Under the pieces are notes generated by a model, which saw only the letters and a list, made by a program, of their open reading frames with translations, searched no databases and was not told the DNA's origin. Source: an uncultured Clostridia bacterium (GTDB lineage: Bacteria; Bacillota; Clostridia; Lachnospirales; Cellulosilyticaceae). Taken from it: a DNA stretch of 64,000 nt. The stretch lies in NCBI GenBank assembly GCA_937921505.1, contig CAKZUB010000071.1, forward strand, positions 1-64,000, in the 5' to 3' direction. Of this stretch, positions 36,371 through 47,000 are shown one piece after another; positions within the stretch are counted from its first letter, which is position 1; every line of letters begins with the position of its first letter. The position numbers and the translations under genes were made by a program.

Positions 36371-36400
36371 ATTATACCATTAAACCTGTCTATTTTGCAA
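36371..36400 (-). promoter_or_regulatory. Sigma-A promoter of mbl and the rod genes
   Basis: On the minus strand TTGCAA (36400-36395), 18 bases, and a perfect TATAAT (36376-36371). Confidence 0.65.
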
Positions 36401-36437
36401 AATATTAAATTTTATTTAAAAAACTTTATGGTATAAA

Positions 36438-36470
36438 AATAATTATAGCATCTCCATATAGAGATGCTAT
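36438..36470 (-). terminator. Terminator after spoIIID
   Basis: On the minus strand AGCATCTCTATATGGAGATGCT followed by ATAATTATTTTT. An additional direct copy of the left arm (TAGCATCTCTATA) lies just upstream and could pair alternatively with the same right arm. Confidence 0.7.
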
Positions 36471-36492
36471 ATAGAGATGCTATTTATTTGAA

Positions 36493-36747
36493 CTATTTCA
36501 TAATAGTTGAATATTTTTCTTTGGTTGCAAGTCCTCCTCTTAGATGCCTTTCAGCCTTATTAAGTTCTAAAACTTTTCTAGCTTCAGTGGCAAGTTTAGG
36601 ATTTATCTTTTCTAGTCGCTCTGTTACATCTTTATGAACTGTACTTTTACTTATACCAAATTTCTTTGCTGTTTCTCTGACTGTAGCGTTAGAATTAATA
36701 ATAAATTTAGCAGCTTCTACGGCTCTTTCTTCTATATAGGCTTTCAA
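36493..36747 (-). CDS. spoIIID: Sporulation transcription factor SpoIIID
   Basis: An 84-residue DNA-binding protein of the mother cell that switches sigma-E genes on or off. RETAKKFGISKSTVHKDVTE is the helix-turn-helix (residues about 25-44), followed by the C-terminal basic part with RHLRGGLATKEKY. It is slightly shorter than the Bacillus protein. The start is a TTG at 36747 preceded by GGGGGGG; no better start exists. It has its own terminator. Confidence 0.95.
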   Translation of the reverse strand: MKAYIEERAVEAAKFIINSNATVRETAKKFGISKSTVHKDVTERLEKINPKLATEARKVLELNKAERHLRGGLATKEKYSTIMK

Positions 36748-36835
36748 GAAAAGCCCCCCCTTAACACAACTCTTGTTTTATACATATGCTCTGGGAAGCT
36801 TATTTATGCCGAGAAAATATAAAGCCGTCTAGATA

Positions 36836-36872
36836 AATAAAAAGAGTGGCAGATGCTTAAAGCCTGCCACTT
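36836..36872 (-). terminator. Terminator after the SpoIIQ-like gene
   Basis: On the minus strand AGTGGCAG, an 11-base loop, CTGCCACT, then CTTTTTA, starting some 18 bases after the stop at 36890. Confidence 0.9.
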
Positions 36873-36889
36873 TGTACTACTTGTATAAA

Positions 36890-37789
36890 CTATTGTATAC
36901 CGTCTGGGGTATGTCCCATATCAACTGCTTCTATTTGGGCAGATGCTTGCTTGTAATCTAAAAGCTTTAATGGATCAATAGTTTTGTCATTATGCATAGC
37001 TTGTAAATAGATATTATTACCCTGAGTAATAAATGCACCTGTTGGAGACCCTACTTTTCCTAAAGGCTCTCCGGCCTTTACTATTTTTCCTAGCAGATCT
37101 TTATTTGGTGTTCCATTTTGAAAGCCATATAGACTTTTGTAACCATTGCCATGGTCTAGGATAACGAGCTTGCCCACATAGGGCATATCTGATGCTAAAG
37201 TACTAGAGTCATCTATAATATCGATGACTTTACCATCTGCTGCTGCCTTTACTACTTGCCCTTCTTCGGCTGATATACATATGCCAAATGTACGCATTGT
37301 TTGATTGAGTGATGCACTAAACCAATGTTTTGTACTTTCATCTGTATAAGGCACTACTGTCTCACCGACTACAGGCCACATAAAAGTATCACCATCTGCA
37401 AAATAAGGCTGCACTGTGGCACTCGCTGTAGTAGACTCAAATGTCTCAGCTACTATGTCTTCTTTTTTAGTAGTTGGATCATTCTGGGCTTGTCTTGTCT
37501 CATCAGCTGCTTCTTGATCTTTTGCTAGAGCATTATCTTCTATATTGCCTTCTGATTGTTGGTGATCAAAATCATAGTCTATAATCACCTCACCAATATC
37601 ATTTGCAATGTTATCTGTGACCTTACCTGCTGTTTCTTCATTCCTTGCATATGGGTTTGGTTCTTCATCTACATTTCCTACCCGGTTAGGAACAAGGAAT
37701 ATAGCAGCAAGTGCTCCTACACTGACTACACCTACAGCAACATAAAAGATATGTCTTTTTAAAAATTGTCCTATTTTTTTAATATTCAT
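36890..37789 (-). CDS. spoIIQ: SpoIIQ-like membrane protein with degenerate M23/LytM domain
   Basis: Protein of 299 residues with a short cytoplasmic start, one membrane helix (IFYVAVGVVSVGALAAIFLV, about 15-34), an acidic low-complexity linker (40-120) and a C-terminal LytM-like domain (about 130-280). Its place between spoIID and spoIIID matches SpoIIQ, the forespore partner of SpoIIIAH in the channel across the engulfed septa. The zinc site of active M23 peptidases seems lost: where HxxGxD is expected one reads TMRTFGICIS, and instead of HxH there is YLQAMH. An anchoring rather than hydrolytic role is likely. Confidence 0.82.
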   Translation of the reverse strand: MNIKKIGQFLKRHIFYVAVGVVSVGALAAIFLVPNRVGNVDEEPNPYARNEETAGKVTDNIANDIGEVIIDYDFDHQQSEGNIEDNALAKDQEAADETRQAQNDPTTKKEDIVAETFESTTASATVQPYFADGDTFMWPVVGETVVPYTDESTKHWFSASLNQTMRTFGICISAEEGQVVKAAADGKVIDIIDDSSTLASDMPYVGKLVILDHGNGYKSLYGFQNGTPNKDLLGKIVKAGEPLGKVGSPTGAFITQGNNIYLQAMHNDKTIDPLKLLDYKQASAQIEAVDMGHTPDGIQ

Positions 37790-37849
37790 TTTATTACACC
37801 TCCGACGTTTAAATTATCGCCAGAGTTTTTTAATATTATTCATATCAAT

Positions 37850-38767
37850 TTATTTTTTAATAAGATAATTTTCTATAGTAATATCTGTATAATAATGATT
37901 GATAATATCATGATACAATTTACCTTGTTTGGCAAGCTCATTGGCACCATTTTGACTAAGCCCTACCCCATTTCCGGCTCCTTTTATATCAAAAATCAAA
38001 GTCTCTCCTTGATTAAATATTTTAAAATTACTTGATGGCAGCCCCAGTATCTTCCTAAATTCTTCTCCTTTTATAATACTGTTTCCTATTTGGATGCTTT
38101 TAATATATTCTGCTTGATCCTTTTCTACTATTTGGATCTGATTTTCTATTGTTTTCTCATCTATACTAATATCTTCATATACCTGCCTAAGCTTACTGGC
38201 TATATCTGTTTTTGGAACTTGTATTTGTTTTGTAACTGGATTATTGTCACCGTCCACACTTTTCAAATAAGGAACTTCAACATTATAAACATCTAGTGCC
38301 GATCTTGTTTTCCCACCATTTGATCTATGATACAATGCCTCTATGGGCTCGTTCTGATAGATAATGATTTCATTTTGTGTTTCTTTAACTGCCTCACTAT
38401 AGGTCGCATAAATATTTTGATAATCCTTTCCCCATAGTTCCTGCATTTCTTCTTGGGTATATCCAATGAGTTCTCCTTTGTTTTGTATGCCTAAAATTCT
38501 TCTTGCCATATAGGTTCTTATCACAACTGCTTGTGCTTTGATGACTTCATACTCATAAGTATAGGGGATTTCTTTAGCCAATATGCCTATCATTTGCTCT
38601 TCATGAATAAGAGGGGCTGTATCTTCTTGATCTTCCTGAACCTTCGCTTGTATACTCATTTTTTGCATTAAATCATTATTTTGATAGCCTCCCACGTATA
38701 CAATCATAAAAGGAATAAAAAACAAGCATCCTCCTATAAAACATATCATCCTTATAAACTCCTTCAT
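37850..38767 (-). CDS. spoIID: Stage II sporulation protein D
   Basis: Peptidoglycan lytic transglycosylase of 305 residues, part of the DMP engulfment machine. An N-terminal membrane anchor (MICFIGGCLFFIPFMIVYVG) is followed by the SpoIID domain: KEIPYTYEYEVIKAQAVVIR with the catalytic-region Glu, then YHRSNGGKTRSALDV, and GAGNGVGLSQNGANELAKQG at the end, the family signature. It is 60 bases upstream of the spoIIQ-like gene. Confidence 0.93.
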   Translation of the reverse strand: MKEFIRMICFIGGCLFFIPFMIVYVGGYQNNDLMQKMSIQAKVQEDQEDTAPLIHEEQMIGILAKEIPYTYEYEVIKAQAVVIRTYMARRILGIQNKGELIGYTQEEMQELWGKDYQNIYATYSEAVKETQNEIIIYQNEPIEALYHRSNGGKTRSALDVYNVEVPYLKSVDGDNNPVTKQIQVPKTDIASKLRQVYEDISIDEKTIENQIQIVEKDQAEYIKSIQIGNSIIKGEEFRKILGLPSSNFKIFNQGETLIFDIKGAGNGVGLSQNGANELAKQGKLYHDIINHYYTDITIENYLIKK

Positions 38768-38835
38768 TTTGTCTCCTCCTATGTCTGTATACCCTCTCTT
38801 TAATACATTATATGAAAGTAAGACAAGTTTATGAG

Positions 38836-39630
38836 TTAAAATGATTCATTATAAAATGGGAAGGCTATAATCATGTGCGTTTTATGCTGTATTTCATTGT
38901 ACGAAAAATTAATCTGTATATTAGTTTTTTTATTATCTTGATCTAATATATAATCTTTTATAGCTTTAGTATACGCATAATAAGCTTCTGTATCTTCACT
39001 ATAATCATTTTGATAATAACCTGTCTCTTTGGCATTAAGCTTCTCTAACAAATTATTTACAAGAGCTTGTCTTTCACCTCTATTTATACTCCCCTGAATT
39101 GTTCCCTTAAAATATAAAGTTTCTTTAGATTTAACATCCCATTTTTCTAGAAGCTGCATAGTCCTACTTCTTAAATGATCTATTTGACGTGTATCTTCTA
39201 ATCCTTTGATCTCTATTTTATAATAAGTATTGTAGCCTATATCTTTTTGAGTTTTTATAGAAAGCCTATAAGGTGTCGCAGTTTCTCTCCACGCTACTCT
39301 TATCTCACGCGCTTCTTCCTCCTCAATAAACTCAGACTCACAGTAAACCGAATGTATTTGTGTACATAACTTAGAGCAGTTCTCTTCATGAGCTAGTTCA
39401 TGAACGATCTGACCATGTTTAAAACCTAGTTCACTCTTATTTAATGATTCATTTTCTTTTATACCTCTAAATGAACTACTAATCTCAGTATATGTGACGT
39501 CTGCTAAAGCTACCTTTTCATATAATGTTTTAACCTTTATTTCTTTTCTATCATAATAATCAATACCAAATATGTAACTAGTTGATAGTACCAGTGTGAT
39601 TAAAATAATTAATTTATTATTAATTCTCAT
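38836..39630 (-). CDS. ywmB: YwmB-like exported protein
   Basis: Protein of 264 residues with an N-terminal membrane or signal segment (KLIILITLVLSTSYIFGIDY). The rest resembles the YwmB family: repeated WxxK and GxxxxG features, for instance LLEKWDVKSKETLYFKGTIQ and ERQALVNNLLEKLNA. Its function is not established; in Bacillus ywmB lies upstream of spoIID, as here. Its ribosome site GGGGGG is part of a long hairpin (39632-39686). Confidence 0.7.
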   Translation of the reverse strand: MRINNKLIILITLVLSTSYIFGIDYYDRKEIKVKTLYEKVALADVTYTEISSSFRGIKENESLNKSELGFKHGQIVHELAHEENCSKLCTQIHSVYCESEFIEEEEAREIRVAWRETATPYRLSIKTQKDIGYNTYYKIEIKGLEDTRQIDHLRSRTMQLLEKWDVKSKETLYFKGTIQGSINRGERQALVNNLLEKLNAKETGYYQNDYSEDTEAYYAYTKAIKDYILDQDNKKTNIQINFSYNEIQHKTHMIIAFPFYNESF

Positions 39631-39631
39631 A

Positions 39632-39686
39632 AAAATCCCCCCATACGCCTCTACATTAAATAGTAGTTAGAGTATGGGAGGATTTT
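39632..39686 (-). promoter_or_regulatory. Hairpin that includes the ywmB ribosome site
   Basis: On the minus strand AAAATCCTCCCATAC (39686-39672) pairs with GTATGGGGGGATTTT (39646-39632) over 15 bp with one G-U pair; the stem can continue with CTCTA and TAGAG. The 3' arm contains the ribosome site and ends one base before ATG. It also lies just after the 1437-residue gene and so may act as its terminator. Confidence 0.6.
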
Positions 39687-39713
39687 ATTTTTTTTATACC
39701 ACTGCGACTGCCT

Positions 39714-42700
39714 TTATTCAGTTACTTGTAAAATCCAGTCACACAAAGTCGCATAACTCACTGGCTGCTTTGGATTCATAGATTCTATTAACCCTATTGC
39801 ATAGGCTTTTCTAGCAGCTTCTCTATACGGACTGCTTACATGGCTAAATGCAACACTTGAAGGCTTAATTTTATAACCTGTTTTCAGCTCATAAAGCTTC
39901 ACTACTCCGGCTATTGCTTGCTCTTCATTAACCCCACCTGAGCTAGTTTCTGTATAAATACCCGTTGTTCGTGCTCTTGTAAGCGTATCTGAGTAAATAG
40001 GTGCCGCAAGGTCTATTGATGACTTATTTTGTGCTATTCCTAAAAGAAGATGAATAAACTGATTTCTATGTACAACTTCACTTTGAAAATACACAGTACC
40101 CAGAGCTGATATACCATACGTATTAGCTAAGGATCTCATACCATAAGTACTTGTATAAGTTGACGCTGTCTTAGCCTTTTCATAAACACTATAAATACCA
40201 GTAATGGCCGTAGAATAAGTGATATAAGTATCTGTCAGCGTATCTATAGTATGTTTTTCTTTTTGCCAATTACCTATATCAACATTATAGGTGTAGGCAA
40301 ATAAATCTTTGTATAAATATTCTTTGGTCGTATCTAGTTTTATCTTCGTCTTGAGATATCCGTCTAGTTTTTTAATAGCTGTCGTACCACTTTTACCCCT
40401 TATGACAATATCTAATTGCTCACCTTTTAAAAGCTTTTCTGGATAAGGTCTTAAAATATTAGCTATCTTATAGTCTACTATTGTCTTAAGCTCAAATTGA
40501 ACGCTATCTTTGGCATCATATTGACTCGTGTAAATGGCAAGTGCCTTTGCTGGTATTTCATAAATACCTATAGCCGTTATTATTTTAAGTTCCATTCTTT
40601 GATTAATAAGTGTATCAATGACTGACTTAGGTATTTTAACCCTTCTTATTTCCGCATCTCGCCTATTATCATACTTCTCGGCCTTAATTGTATAGAAATA
40701 ATCTTTCTTTTTCATAATATCTGAAATAATTTTAGCTGTATCTACAATTTCTATAGTCCATATATTATTTGTATAATCATGTGTGATAGGTTCTGGATAA
40801 AGAATAATATTATCATTCTCACCCCCGTCATATTCATCTGTTGATTTTTTAGTAAGAATTCTAACCCATTTAGTATAATCAGATTCTTTAACAATTTCCC
40901 TGCTGCCGTCTTTATCTTTAAATGTAAGCTTAGTTTTCACTTTAACATAATAAGGTCTATTTGATATAAGGTTAGTAAACTTAATCATATTTTTAGAAAG
41001 AATCTCATATTGTTTTTCTGTATCTGGTGTTCCTTCTGCGGCTTCTCCTGATGTATTAACAATAATTGCATCAAGAAATTCTGGGTTATCCGCAAATTCT
41101 ACAACGTAGCTGTAATTTTTTTCTAGCCCCTCTGGCTTCTCAGTATCTTCAATATCATTAGGATTTTTAACCCATTCTACAGTAATATAGTCTTTTGTTA
41201 TTGGGGGAAAGTCCTGACCTAGTTCTAGTATACTCTGATAAGCTGCCGGTCCAAGTCCTGTAGGTGCTGCTGGTATTCCTAATGCGTCTGTTGCTGCGGT
41301 TACTGGATTACTCCATGCAGATATTTTATCCCCCACTTTCTGTTTAGCTCTTATCCAAACATTATAGGTAGTCTCCGGGAGAAGTCCTGTTATTTTTATA
41401 CTTGCTTTTGCACCATTTGAAACATAATTTTCTTCTCCAGGAACATTTGATATCTTGAAATTCCATGCAGTAGCTTTTTCCGGGTCTTCTACTCTTCCAT
41501 ATACTATTTCATAATCAAAACTACTGTTATACATCCACCATACAGTAATCGACGTATCATCCTTAGTATCTAACTGAAGGTCTGGTGTTTTTGGAGTCTC
41601 TTCTGGGCTTTGGTAATCTGAAAGAGTGGTAGCAAGTACGTAACTTGGATAAGTTTGATTGAGCCTAGTACCATCATCCAACACTTTATAAGCCCTTATA
41701 AGTAAAACATATCGTGTATTAGGATTTAGCCCTTCTCTTACATACTCTAACCAGTTATTATTATCTGCTTCTTTATTATCTTCTGGTATTTTCGGAGTAA
41801 TACGTTCCCATTCTTCAGCCTTAATATTTTCTGGTTTTGCAAGCCAATCTTGGATAGAGATACGCACACCATTATCTTCATAATACTTATTTATTTTTTG
41901 ATTTACCTCATCATAACTTAATACTTGAAATTCATAATTTGAATCTCTGCCTAATGTCACTGTTCTATCAATATAATGATTGATATAATAAGCAGCGTCT
42001 GTTGTAACACGTGCAACTTCCCTTTTAACATCATCTACTTTATTAGACGTTATAAGAATATGTTCATTAAGTCCTGTTGAAGGCTTAAATCTGATATAGG
42101 GCTCCTCTGCTATTCCTGTATAAACAGTAGAATTCCACTGTTTGGCTTGTTGCTTTTCATCATCTGGATAAGCTAAACGCAGTACACTATCATTGGCATA
42201 AATTTCATGCCATATCGTACGCCATCTTAAGGTGGCAGAATTTGTTGTTGTCCCTTGTAACTTCAAAGGCGGTTTTGCAAGCACAGGAGGTGCAAATACA
42301 CTTCCATCTTTATCTACTGTAATGGATACAGTCGTTGGATCAGATAAAATATAGGAGTTTCCATAAGGCGTTTTAGCAACTATTTTAATAAAATAAGTAC
42401 TATTAGCATTTAACGGTACAAGCGTATTATCAGCCTTTACATATTGGCTTAGTAAGGCCTTAAATCCAACTACTCTTGTTTTATCTTGAGTTAAAATAAG
42501 ATTTTCTTTTTTATCTTCATAAAAAGTTATATTTTCTGCTACTGGTACAAGACTTGCATTATTTAATAAACTACTTTCTTTTGTCACATAGATATCATAT
42601 TTAATATTATAATCTATTACTTTTTTATTACTTGCATCTAGCTTCGTAGGAGCATTCCATACTAATTGTATTCCTAAAGGATCTTTGTTTTTAACATGAA

Positions 42701-44027
42701 AAGTATTATCTTCGAATTTGATATTTTGCCTGTCTATATCATCTCCTATTACCTTATATTCATTTATATTGATATTTGTATCACTTAAATCAATACTTTC
42801 TGAAAAAGGCTTTGGTATTTGCGGTTTAAGTGGCTTTTCTACTGCTTGCCCTGGAATATACTCTACTATTTCAGTTGTGAGAGGCTCGTTAAGCCCCTCA
42901 ATCTGAAACTCTACATAAAAACGTGTATTTTTAGTTGGTCTAAGATATTGATAATACCCTAAATCCTTATTTTCTGGCAGCGAATTATTAGTTATTGTTC
43001 CTATAAGCTGTGGCGCTGTCATTCCTTCATCAATTTTATAAATGCTTGTTTTTAAAAGTTTTTTATTTGTGGTAATCCAAGAGCCTAGATTCCACTCTAA
43101 TCTTATGTTATTAGGGTCTACATTAAATACCGTTAAGGCTATGTTAGTTGACGCTTGTGCTACTTTAGGTCCCGTACTATCTTTTTCAAGATTTTTAACT
43201 ATTTTATCAAAACTATAGCTACCTATAAAAGAATTGTTAACTGCAGTAGGAACAACATACGCTGAATAAATCTGTCCTGGCACTGCATCTTCTATAATAT
43301 ATTTAACACGTTTAACACCATTAACTGTGATTTGATTATTTGAATCCTCTGCATAATCTCTGTCTATTGGTATAAAAGTAGGTGGAATAGTTGCTCCACT
43401 ATTATTTTTAATTCCTTGTTCAATTTCACTGACTGTTGTTCTATCAGCTTGCAAATAACCTATCCTGTAAGATGCTCCAGGTATATATTCCCAGTTTATT
43501 TCTAATTGACCATTACTTTTTTCCATCTTTGTATTAAAGTCAGTGATAAAGTAACCTACTCCTTCGTTGCCATTTGCCCACTGCTTAGTAATAACACCAT
43601 CGTTAGTGTGATCATGTCCTGGTACAATTTCTATTTTATAAAGTTTACCATTTGTAAAAGTGCTGCTCTTTAGTTGTTCGCCTACATTATAAATATAGGT
43701 CTTTGTACTTTCAGTTGTACTATCTCCTGTTGCCTCAAAGGTAGGACTTGGCATAGGCGCAGTTCCTAAAGAATCAGTTACTATAAATTTATAATACTGA
43801 GTAGGATGATCTGGTGGTTGATTCACTTTAGGTTCATTTTTAACACCATTCCACTGAACTGTCACATTTGGTGAAAAGCTTGACAAAGTTTTAATACTCG
43901 CTACATTTATTTTAGCTATTGTAGTGCTCTTTGATGGTGTTTGAGCATTAGCAAACACATTTATAGGCAATAAATTAATAATCATTATTAGAAATAGCAA
44001 CCAAGCTAATATCTTCTTTTTATACAT
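39714..44027 (-). CDS. Large secreted fibronectin-type-III-like protein with SLH-like C-terminus
   Basis: Protein of 1437 residues. Signal peptide: KILAWLLFLIMIINLLPINV followed by FANA. From about 50 to 1090 it consists of successive beta-sandwich units with Fn3 hallmarks, for example TSITVWWMYNSSFDYEIVYG, LLPETTYNVWIRAKQKVG and NPNTRYVLLIRAYKV, mostly around 90-110 residues each. A unique region follows. The last 130 residues (HRNQFIHLLLGIAQNKSS, REAARKAYAIGLIESMNP) resemble SLH modules that bind the wall polymer. It is 12 bases behind the 1593-residue gene. It is probably a cell-surface structural or adhesive protein; no enzymatic motif was seen. Confidence 0.75.
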   Translation of the reverse strand: MYKKKILAWLLFLIMIINLLPINVFANAQTPSKSTTIAKINVASIKTLSSFSPNVTVQWNGVKNEPKVNQPPDHPTQYYKFIVTDSLGTAPMPSPTFEATGDSTTESTKTYIYNVGEQLKSSTFTNGKLYKIEIVPGHDHTNDGVITKQWANGNEGVGYFITDFNTKMEKSNGQLEINWEYIPGASYRIGYLQADRTTVSEIEQGIKNNSGATIPPTFIPIDRDYAEDSNNQITVNGVKRVKYIIEDAVPGQIYSAYVVPTAVNNSFIGSYSFDKIVKNLEKDSTGPKVAQASTNIALTVFNVDPNNIRLEWNLGSWITTNKKLLKTSIYKIDEGMTAPQLIGTITNNSLPENKDLGYYQYLRPTKNTRFYVEFQIEGLNEPLTTEIVEYIPGQAVEKPLKPQIPKPFSESIDLSDTNININEYKVIGDDIDRQNIKFEDNTFHVKNKDPLGIQLVWNAPTKLDASNKKVIDYNIKYDIYVTKESSLLNNASLVPVAENITFYEDKKENLILTQDKTRVVGFKALLSQYVKADNTLVPLNANSTYFIKIVAKTPYGNSYILSDPTTVSITVDKDGSVFAPPVLAKPPLKLQGTTTNSATLRWRTIWHEIYANDSVLRLAYPDDEKQQAKQWNSTVYTGIAEEPYIRFKPSTGLNEHILITSNKVDDVKREVARVTTDAAYYINHYIDRTVTLGRDSNYEFQVLSYDEVNQKINKYYEDNGVRISIQDWLAKPENIKAEEWERITPKIPEDNKEADNNNWLEYVREGLNPNTRYVLLIRAYKVLDDGTRLNQTYPSYVLATTLSDYQSPEETPKTPDLQLDTKDDTSITVWWMYNSSFDYEIVYGRVEDPEKATAWNFKISNVPGEENYVSNGAKASIKITGLLPETTYNVWIRAKQKVGDKISAWSNPVTAATDALGIPAAPTGLGPAAYQSILELGQDFPPITKDYITVEWVKNPNDIEDTEKPEGLEKNYSYVVEFADNPEFLDAIIVNTSGEAAEGTPDTEKQYEILSKNMIKFTNLISNRPYYVKVKTKLTFKDKDGSREIVKESDYTKWVRILTKKSTDEYDGGENDNIILYPEPITHDYTNNIWTIEIVDTAKIISDIMKKKDYFYTIKAEKYDNRRDAEIRRVKIPKSVIDTLINQRMELKIITAIGIYEIPAKALAIYTSQYDAKDSVQFELKTIVDYKIANILRPYPEKLLKGEQLDIVIRGKSGTTAIKKLDGYLKTKIKLDTTKEYLYKDLFAYTYNVDIGNWQKEKHTIDTLTDTYITYSTAITGIYSVYEKAKTASTYTSTYGMRSLANTYGISALGTVYFQSEVVHRNQFIHLLLGIAQNKSSIDLAAPIYSDTLTRARTTGIYTETSSGGVNEEQAIAGVVKLYELKTGYKIKPSSVAFSHVSSPYREAARKAYAIGLIESMNPKQPVSYATLCDWILQVTE

Positions 44028-44039
44028 TTAAGTTTCCTC

Positions 44040-47000
44040 CTACCTTGGTACTATTTTAGAAAGCATTTGGATCATTTCTTCTGCTGAGATCAACTTACTA
44101 GGCAATACTATTGCATTTGGATTTTGGATAACCTTAAGTTCAACAGCTGCATAAGCATAGTTTCTGTAGTGCGCCTGAAAAGCACCTATATTGCTAATGC
44201 TTTGCTTGTTTTTTATGCTAATTGCTGTAATAGGTTTATTATAAATCTTTTCATAGGCCTGCATAAGAATATAAACGGCTTCATCTTGTCTGATAACCTT
44301 ATCTGTGCCTACGCTTGTTATACCCTTTATACCTCTATTTTTTAAATACAGCATATAATCTGTATTTCGCTTGGCACCGAGTACTCTTGCAATCGCTCCA
44401 TAAACTTGTTTCTTAGTTGCTCCCGTTTTAATCATATAAGCATCTAGCGTAAAAAAGTCAGTAAGATTATATTTGGAAATAATATTTTGATACATAATAA
44501 GCTCTGGAAGTGCGCTGCCTATACCTTGGCTGCCCGTAAAAACATAAATACCTAGCTTGTGTGCCTCTATCGCAAATCCACCATTTGCCTGAATAACTTC
44601 TACACTACTCCAAGATCCTTCTAAATAATACCCATTAACCGAATAACTCTCTAAAATACTTGTAAGAAGTATTGGCTTTTCTATTTCCTTTATACTAACC
44701 GTTTTATAAGTTTCACGTTTTAAAATACCTCTTACATCTTTCTGATGATCTTTTCTTATAGCTTGCACCGCATCATCAATAATATCTTTTAAGATTTCAT
44801 CATTAATTTTACCTTTAAGTAATTCCTTTTCTAACAAGGTAATAATATGCTTTCTTTCCTTATCAATTAAATTATTAAGCTCTATCATGATATCATCTTC
44901 TATAAGCATGTCTTCTGTCTCTAGATAAACAATATCCATATCAACACAAATTTCAGGTGATATAACCCTTTCACCATTAATCACAGCTGAAGATGCCATC
45001 TTAAAAAAGTCTAACTTTATATAATAATCTGCAATCCTCTTCTGACCTACTTGACTAATCGCTTCCTTGATATCTTTATTATCTAAAGTAAGTGTATAAG
45101 GTCTTACATTAACTGATTCATTGCCTAACACTGCACTAATGACTACATTAAAATCACTGGCCTTACTTAACATATCAGCAGGCAAATAATAGGTGAGCCT
45201 GTTCATATCTTTATTTGTTTGAAGCTCATAAATATTTTGTACTGCTATTTCCGCATTAATATAGGACTGTCTATATTTATAAGCAGCTGAAAACCTATTA
45301 TCCCCTTCTACTTCCCAATAAGATCTTCTTCTTAACTTCTCAACTTCATCATCATATCGTTTAAGATACTCAGCAAACTTATTATCTTTATCTTGGTCAT
45401 CTTGATCAAATTCTGTTCTAGCAACTACCCTTTCTGAATAAAGTGATCTTGGATAATCTGCATTTTCTGGCTTAGCATTTGTTTTATCTACTATCCTCAC
45501 TTTAATATCGTATCTTTTCCCTGGTTTTAAGTCATAAATCTTATATACAAAGTGCCTGTACCCCGAAGTTATAAGACTTGGGTCTTCTAAAGATGTAAGA
45601 GCTACTTTGTTGTAGTCAAGTCTATATGTATTTTCCATTTCACTCTGAATCGCTATTTCAAACTCATACTGGCTGGGTATGGCAGCTCCCGCTGGAATGG
45701 GTGCTAAAAAGCTAATAACTGTTTCTGTTTTAGGATTATAATTATACTTACTAGGTACTTCTACCTGTAGTTTAATAGGTTTTTCTACTGGATGCGTTGT
45801 TACTGGCACCATAATCCATTCTGATCTTACTGCCACACCCTTTATGATACATACTGTACGAATATAATAATAATAAATAGTATTTGGAGAAAGATTGAGA
45901 TCATCTAATTTAAATGCATCTGAGGATTGTACCGGCTGAAGCTGCTGCCAAGTAGTCTGGGTGCCTCCAATAGTCATTATGTTAGACTCTGATGTATTAA
46001 ATCCAACTAAACTACTGTTCATCGTTATAAGCTTTTCTATATCTAGTTTATTACTGCGTTCACTTTCTTTAAGCTGAGCATCTACGACCCTTGCTATTTC
46101 GTAATATACCTTTTCAGTATCTTCATCTTTGTTAAACTTAGCCTCAGCCCATTTTAATATAGCTGTTGTATTATTAGGCTGAGAATCTACCCAAAATTTT
46201 TCAGGAACAGGCGGTACCTTATCTTCTGGTTTAGGCGGCTGTGGAAGTGATGTTGTTGTAAAACTAAGCGTCTTTGAAAATATAGAGTATCTTAAATCAT
46301 GTGGTTGTAAATTTTTAAAAGTATTTAATCTTACTCTTACTTTCACATAATATACTTGATTAGGATCCATATTTTGAATGGCTACTTTTACGCGGTCTAA
46401 CTGCCCTTCTAATGACTCTATGGGATAAACGATTGGAATAATTTTTCCATTTCTTAAATCATCAAGCTGAGTATTATTTAAAACTAAATTATTTGTAGTC
46501 GTTAGCGTGATAGCCGATCCCGTTGTTGCTATAGCATTCTTTAAGTCTTGATCAGTATATATTTGCTTTTTATCGTTCTTTTGATATAAAAATATTTCAT
46601 AAGTGCCCTTATAAGTAGGAGAGTTCGTTGCATCTAAATAGAGTTCTGCCGGTGTGAGCATCATTTTGACATAATCTCTGATATTAACTTTCTGAATTTC
46701 AATATCATAATTAATAGCTTGCTCAGTTTCATTTACTATTGATCTATTAATACTCTCAAGCTCTGTTGGTACTGGAATAATTTCATTTACATTATCTATT
46801 GACACAGAAACATCACTGGAATCTTGACTCTGTGCTACTTTTCTAAGTGGATTTTGGGGATCAAATGTGGGATCAAATATGGCATTAATACTTGCATAAT
46901 ATATTCCTGGCACATGGTATGCATCCATTGTTGCAGCTGTTCCAACTAGGTAATCAACTCCTGCAAATCTAGCATCGTTAACTTGTATATACTCCCAACC

